Assembly: GCF_015645095.1 (NCBI RefSeq)
Contig: NZ_JADOTW010000016.1
Coordinates: 35,051-99,050, forward strand
Reading direction: 5' to 3'
DNA: 64,000 bases
Origin: Halomonas sp. 328
Lineage (GTDB): Bacteria; Pseudomonadota; Gammaproteobacteria; Pseudomonadales; Halomonadaceae
Positions 60,200 to 64,000 of this stretch are shown here, one piece after another. The notes under the pieces are model-generated. The model was not told where the DNA came from and searched no databases. It saw only the letters and a program-made list of their open reading frames with translations. Both the position numbers and the translations under genes were made by a program. Within the stretch, counting starts at the first letter, position 1. Each line of letters opens with the position of its first letter.

Positions 60200-61489
60200 A
60201 TGAACAAGCTGATCGATATCGAGAACATCACCGCCGACCCCGGCCACCTGGTGGAGGAGGGGCGTATCCACAAGCGCCTCTACTCCGATCCCGCCATCTT
60301 CGAGCAGGAGCTGGAGCGGATCTTCAACTCGACCTGGGTGTGGGTGGCCCACGAGAGCGAAGTGGCCGAGGCCGGCAGCTACAAGACCGCCTTCATCGGT
60401 CGTCAGCCGGTGATCGTCAGCCGCGACCGCAAGAAGAATATCCATGTGCTGCTCAACCGCTGCCGCCACCGGGGCGCCACCGTCTGTGAGGGCAAGAAGG
60501 GCAAGACCCGCGCCTTCACCTGCCCCTATCACGGCTGGGGCTACTCCCTGGATGGCGAGCTGCGCGCCATTCCCAAGGCCGAGGAGTACGAGGGCGTCAT
60601 CGACAAGCAGGAGTTGCCGCTGGAGCGCCTGCGCCACGAGTCCTACCGGGGCATGATCTTCGCCACCTTCAACGAGGAGGCCGAGCCGCTGGAGACCTTC
60701 CTGGGCGGCGCCAGGAAGTGGATCGACCTCTTCATGAAACAGTCCGGCGGCTATCCGCTGCAGGTGCTCGGCGATCACCGCTTCCGCTTCCCCGGCAACT
60801 GGAAGATCCAGCTGGAGAACACCACCGACGCCTACCACTTCCCCATCGTCCACAAGTCCTTTATCTCCTCGCTGGATGACCAGACCTCCGAGGTCTTCGA
60901 CTTCCTCGACGGCGAGGGCTTCGTGGAGGATCTGGGCAATGGACACAGCGTCATGGTGATGATTCCCGAGCTGGTCGACCTGGAGGCCAACCTGGACGAC
61001 CCCATCCCCGAACGCTTCGCGGAGCTGGCCGAGGCGCTGCGCGGCGAGGGCCATGAGGAGGCCGAGGTGCGTCGCCTGGTGCGCGCCGTGGGCGGCACCG
61101 GCTTCAACCTCAACCTCTTTCCCAACGTGGCCTGCTCCATGGCCTTCTTCCGGGTGCTGACCCCGATCAGCGTCGAGGAGACCGAGATTCACCACGTGGC
61201 CATCGGCGGCGCCGGGGCCCCGGCACCTTTCAATCAGATGCGCATGCGCCTTCACGAGCACTTCCAGGGCCCCATGGGCTTCGGCACCCCGGACGATGCC
61301 GAGGGCTGGGAGCGGGTGCAGAAGGGTTCACTGGCCGGCCCCGATGGCTGGATCCTGGTCAATCGTGGCCTCAAGCGCATGGCGCCCTCCGCCGACGGCA
61401 ACCCGGCCGGAGCGGTCTGCTCCGAGACCGGCATGCGCGCCGCCTACCAGATGTGGAAGCGACTGATGACCGACGAGGCAGGGGAGTAA
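60200..61489 (+). CDS. iacC: Rieske ring-hydroxylating dioxygenase alpha subunit, IacC-like
   Basis: A 429-aa oxygenase component. The Rieske site is NRCRHRGATVCEG with CPYHGWGYSL; the mononuclear iron site is ENTTDAYHFPIVHKS (Asp, two His). In the Iac pathway the IacCDF system acts on the dioxindole intermediate (3-hydroxy-2-oxindole-3-acetate) on the way to catechol. Ribosome site AAGGAGACG. Related anthranilate or benzoate dioxygenases are the alternative reading if context is ignored. Confidence 0.85.
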   Translation: MNKLIDIENITADPGHLVEEGRIHKRLYSDPAIFEQELERIFNSTWVWVAHESEVAEAGSYKTAFIGRQPVIVSRDRKKNIHVLLNRCRHRGATVCEGKKGKTRAFTCPYHGWGYSLDGELRAIPKAEEYEGVIDKQELPLERLRHESYRGMIFATFNEEAEPLETFLGGARKWIDLFMKQSGGYPLQVLGDHRFRFPGNWKIQLENTTDAYHFPIVHKSFISSLDDQTSEVFDFLDGEGFVEDLGNGHSVMVMIPELVDLEANLDDPIPERFAELAEALRGEGHEEAEVRRLVRAVGGTGFNLNLFPNVACSMAFFRVLTPISVEETEIHHVAIGGAGAPAPFNQMRMRLHEHFQGPMGFGTPDDAEGWERVQKGSLAGPDGWILVNRGLKRMAPSADGNPAGAVCSETGMRAAYQMWKRLMTDEAGE

Positions 61490-61495
61490 CTCACC

Positions 61496-61972
61496 ATGGC
61501 AGACAGCATGTTTCAGCAGGCGATCGACTTCATCAACCGCGAGGCCGATCTGCTCGACCACAAGGCCTACGCCGACTGGCTGGGACTCTGGGAGCGCGAC
61601 GGCAAGTATGTGGTGCCGGTGGATATCCACGAGACCGACTTCGCCAATACCCTCAACTTCGCCTACGACGATCACGCCATGCGCGAGATGCGGGTAGCGC
61701 GGCTGCAGAACGGCGAATCGGTCTCCAGCGAGGCCCAGGAGGGCACGGTGCGCAGCCTGTCGCGCTTTCGCCTGCTGGAGGAGAGCGACCAGGAGATCCG
61801 GCTGCGCTGCGCCATGTTCCTCAGCGAGGTGCGCCTGGCCAAGCCGCTGCTCTACCCCGCCAACGTGGAGTACCGGCTGACCAAGACCCCCGAGGGACTG
61901 CGCCTGCACACCAAGGTGGTGCGCCTGATCAATGCCGGCCATCACCTCAACACCGTCGCCTTTATCTTCTGA
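61496..61972 (+). CDS. iacD: Ring-hydroxylating dioxygenase beta subunit, IacD-like
   Basis: A 158-aa beta subunit with the NTF2-like fold: AIDFINREADLLDHKAYADWL, WERDGKYVVPVD and FRLLEESDQEIRLRCAMFLSEVR in two parts. Six bases after iacC; it should assemble as alpha3beta3. Confidence 0.87.
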   Translation: MADSMFQQAIDFINREADLLDHKAYADWLGLWERDGKYVVPVDIHETDFANTLNFAYDDHAMREMRVARLQNGESVSSEAQEGTVRSLSRFRLLEESDQEIRLRCAMFLSEVRLAKPLLYPANVEYRLTKTPEGLRLHTKVVRLINAGHHLNTVAFIF

Positions 61973-61993
61973 GGCCCTGCTGAGGAGAGGCAT

Positions 61994-62737
61994 ATGCAAC
62001 CGATCGCCGTGATCACCGGCGCCGCCCAGGGACTGGGCCGCGTCATCGCCGAGCAGCTGCTGGCGGATGGCTTTTGCGTGGCCATCACCGACCGTGACCG
62101 GGAGGGCGCCGAGCGCCTGGCCCGGGAACTCGACCCCACGGGCGAGCGGGCCCTGGCCCTCGCGCTGGACGTGACCCGCAAGGAAGACTTCAGCGCGGCC
62201 CTGGCGGCGGTGGAGGCGCGCCTCGGTGTGCCCACCGCCCTGGTCAACAACGCCGCCATGACGCCCACCACGCCGGTGATGGAGATCACCCCGGAGGAGT
62301 TCGACGCCGTGGTGGCCATCAACCAGCGCGGTACCTTCTTCGGCTGCCAGGTGTTCGGCGACTACTTCGCCGGCCGCGGCCATGGGCGCATCGTCAATAT
62401 CGCCTCCCTGGCGGGGCAGAACGGCGGCACCGCCTCCGGTGCCCATTACGCCGCCAGCAAGGGCGCCATCCTGACCCTGACCAAGGTCTTCGCCGGCCAG
62501 CTGGCGGCGGCCAATGTCACCGTCAATGCGGTAGCGCCGGGTCCCCTGGACCTGCCTTCGGTGCGTGCCGCGGTGCCCGCCGACAAGCTGGCGGGTATCG
62601 TCGAGCGGGTGATCCCGGTCAAGCGCCTGGGCAACCCGGCCTTCGTGGCCAAGACCGTGGCGCGGCTGCTGGGCGATGAGGCCGACTTCGTCACCGGGGC
62701 GACCTGGGACATCAACGGCGGCATCTACATGCGCTAG
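61994..62737 (+). CDS. iacE: Short-chain dehydrogenase/reductase, IacE-like
   Basis: A 247-aa classical SDR: cofactor loop ITGAAQGLGR, VNNAAM, catalytic Tyr-x-x-x-Lys in HYAASKGAIL and the C-terminal GATWDINGGIYM. IacE is reported to convert 2-oxindole-3-acetate to 3-hydroxy-2-oxindole-3-acetate. Ribosome site GAGGAGAG. Confidence 0.85.
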   Translation: MQPIAVITGAAQGLGRVIAEQLLADGFCVAITDRDREGAERLARELDPTGERALALALDVTRKEDFSAALAAVEARLGVPTALVNNAAMTPTTPVMEITPEEFDAVVAINQRGTFFGCQVFGDYFAGRGHGRIVNIASLAGQNGGTASGAHYAASKGAILTLTKVFAGQLAAANVTVNAVAPGPLDLPSVRAAVPADKLAGIVERVIPVKRLGNPAFVAKTVARLLGDEADFVTGATWDINGGIYMR

Positions 62738-62761
62738 CCACCCGGCGGCGAGGAGCGAACC

Positions 62762-63718
62762 ATGACACAAGAGACCCTGACCCTGAGCGTCGCCCGGCGT
62801 CGCGACCACACCGACGAGATCGCGGTGCTCGAGCTGGTCGCCGCCGACGGCTCCGCCCTGCCGCCCTTCGAGGCGGGGGCCCATATCGACCTGCACCTGG
62901 GCGAGGGGCTGGTGCGCCAGTACTCCCTGAGCAATGCCCCCGCCCAGGGCGATCGCTATCGCCTGGGGGTGCTCAATGACCCCGATTCCCGGGGCGGCTC
63001 CCGGGCGGTGCACGAGCGCCTCCATGAGGGCGTCGAGGTCACGGCCAGCGCGCCGCGCAACCACTTCCCCCTGGATGCCTCGGCGGGGCACAGCCTGCTG
63101 GTGGGCGGCGGCATCGGCATCACCCCGATGATCGCCATGGCCCATGCGCTCCAGGCCGCCGGCCGCTCCTTCGAGCTGCACTACTGCTGCCGCTCCCGGG
63201 ACAAGGCCGCCTTCCTGGACGAGCTCGAGGCCACCTTCGGCGAGGCCCTGGTGCTGCACTGCGACGACCAGGGGCCGACGCAGCGCCTGGATATCGAGTC
63301 CCTGCTTGCCGCCCAGGGCGACGACGCCCACCTCTACGTCTGTGGCCCCTCGGGCTTCATGGACTGGGTGATCGGCGCCGCCGGCGAGGCGGGCTGGCCG
63401 AGCGGGCGGGTGCACTTCGAGTACTTCAACGCCGAGGTCGACACCAGCGGCGGCGCCTTCGAGGTGGAGGCCGCGGCCAGCGGCGTCACCGTGCGGGTGG
63501 AGGAGGGCATGTCCATCGCCCAGGCCCTCAAGGCCGCCGGGGTCAAGGTGGACGTCTCCTGCGAGGAGGGCGTCTGCGGCACCTGCATCTGCGATGTGCT
63601 GGAGGGCATTCCCGACCACCGCGACCACTTCCTCAACGACGAGGAGAAGGCCGACAACGACCAGATGGCGGTGTGCTGCTCGCGGGCCAAGAGCGAGCGC
63701 CTGGTCATCGATCTCTAG
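62762..63718 (+). CDS. iacF: Ferredoxin reductase of the dioxygenase, IacF-like
   Basis: A 318-aa phthalate-dioxygenase-reductase type protein: flavin site RQYSLSNAPA, NAD region LLVGGGIGITPMIAMA and YVCGPSGFMDWV, and a C-terminal [2Fe-2S] domain SCEEGVCGTCICDVLEG with a distal CCSRA. It would pass electrons from NADH to the IacCD oxygenase. Confidence 0.87.
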   Translation: MTQETLTLSVARRRDHTDEIAVLELVAADGSALPPFEAGAHIDLHLGEGLVRQYSLSNAPAQGDRYRLGVLNDPDSRGGSRAVHERLHEGVEVTASAPRNHFPLDASAGHSLLVGGGIGITPMIAMAHALQAAGRSFELHYCCRSRDKAAFLDELEATFGEALVLHCDDQGPTQRLDIESLLAAQGDDAHLYVCGPSGFMDWVIGAAGEAGWPSGRVHFEYFNAEVDTSGGAFEVEAAASGVTVRVEEGMSIAQALKAAGVKVDVSCEEGVCGTCICDVLEGIPDHRDHFLNDEEKADNDQMAVCCSRAKSERLVIDL

Positions 63719-63729
63719 GAGGAACCGCC

Positions 63730-63921
63730 ATGCCCACCGTTCACGTCTACATGATGTCGGGTCGTACCCAGACCCAGAAGGAAACCCTGATTCGCCGGGT
63801 GACGGATGCCGTCATGACCTCCGTCGATGCCCCCGAGGAGAACGTGCGGGTGATCATCAGCGAGATCCCCAAGGGCGACTACGGCATCGCCGGCACCACC
63901 GGCGAGAAGCTGGGACGCTGA
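63730..63921 (+). CDS. 4-oxalocrotonate tautomerase family protein
   Basis: A 63-aa protein starting MPTVHVYMMSGRTQTQKETL; removal of Met exposes the catalytic Pro1. IISEIPKGDYGIAG matches the family. AGGAGGA precedes the ATG at 63730. It is not a canonical Iac step that I can name; it may isomerise a pathway intermediate. Confidence 0.8.
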   Translation: MPTVHVYMMSGRTQTQKETLIRRVTDAVMTSVDAPEENVRVIISEIPKGDYGIAGTTGEKLGR

Positions 63922-63954
63922 CGCCGGCCCGACAACAGCACTGGAGGATGGCCG

Positions 63955-64000
63955 ATGAGCCTTGATACGAGAGATTTCCGCCGCGCCCTGGGCAAATTCG
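63955..64000 (+). CDS. iacG: Flavin reductase start, IacG-like (partial)
   Basis: Only 15 codons are present: MSLDTRDFRRALGKF, with GGAGG 8 bases before the ATG. DFRRALGxF is the typical start of flavin reductase-like (FMN-binding) proteins that supply flavin to two-component monooxygenases, matching IacG. The call depends on this short motif and on context. Confidence 0.6.
   Translation, partial: MSLDTRDFRRALGKF

Noticed and set aside
61328..63628. A 766-codon open frame on the minus strand across the dioxygenase and reductase genes
   Set aside because: Spans several well-supported plus-strand genes and has shadow-like composition.

Overview
The window is a high-GC, densely coded gammaproteobacterial chromosome segment. 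Gene content (FabY-type ketoacyl synthase, tmcA, glnE, several TRAP transporters, nap operon, catechol ortho pathway with a multicomponent phenol hydroxylase) fits Halomonas or a close Halomonadaceae relative. That assignment rests on family recognition, not on a database search. No rRNA, tRNA, CRISPR array, IS element or phage gene was seen.

Layout. 1-12.7 kb is mostly housekeeping: an iron ABC permease start, tmcA, pepD, dps, glycerate kinase, a lipoprotein pair coupled to a DctB/DctD sensor-regulator pair, a DUF1007/NicO metal-transport pair and a HIT protein. 12.9-17 kb is a TAXI-type TRAP operon with a TauE/SafE permease; two inverted REP-like palindromes lie between binding protein and permease. 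17-27.3 kb holds entericidin-like lipoproteins (one frameshifted), an I78 inhibitor, a thioesterase, AtoE, MATE, ferredoxin, coaD, fabY, a TrmB-like methyltransferase, an SMR pump and dacB.

27.3-38.5 kb is the first aromatic block: catR/catB/catC, a DmpR-type regulator, a sigma54-driven dmpKLMNOP phenol hydroxylase operon that ends with a catechol 1,2-dioxygenase, and an outer-membrane protein. 38.6-47.4 kb holds dgkA, glnE, the napEFDABC periplasmic nitrate reductase operon behind a near-ideal FNR/ANR site, and aroQ. 47.6-54.2 kb is the second aromatic block: catIJ-pcaF-pcaD (3-oxoadipate enol-lactone to succinyl-CoA and acetyl-CoA), a transporter-gene remnant, benE and a second catA.

54.5-64 kb is the most distinctive part: a DctPQM TRAP transporter followed by an amidase, a flavoprotein monooxygenase, a small IacB-like protein, a Rieske dioxygenase (alpha and beta), an SDR, a ferredoxin reductase, a small tautomerase and the start of a flavin reductase. 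This set matches the iac (indole-3-acetic acid catabolism) genes, whose product is catechol. Phenol (Dmp), presumably benzoate (BenE) and indole-3-acetate (Iac) therefore all appear to feed the two CatA enzymes, CatB, CatC, PcaD, CatIJ and PcaF. An identical 16-base element lies upstream of both the TRAP genes and the amidase, suggesting one regulator for uptake and degradation.
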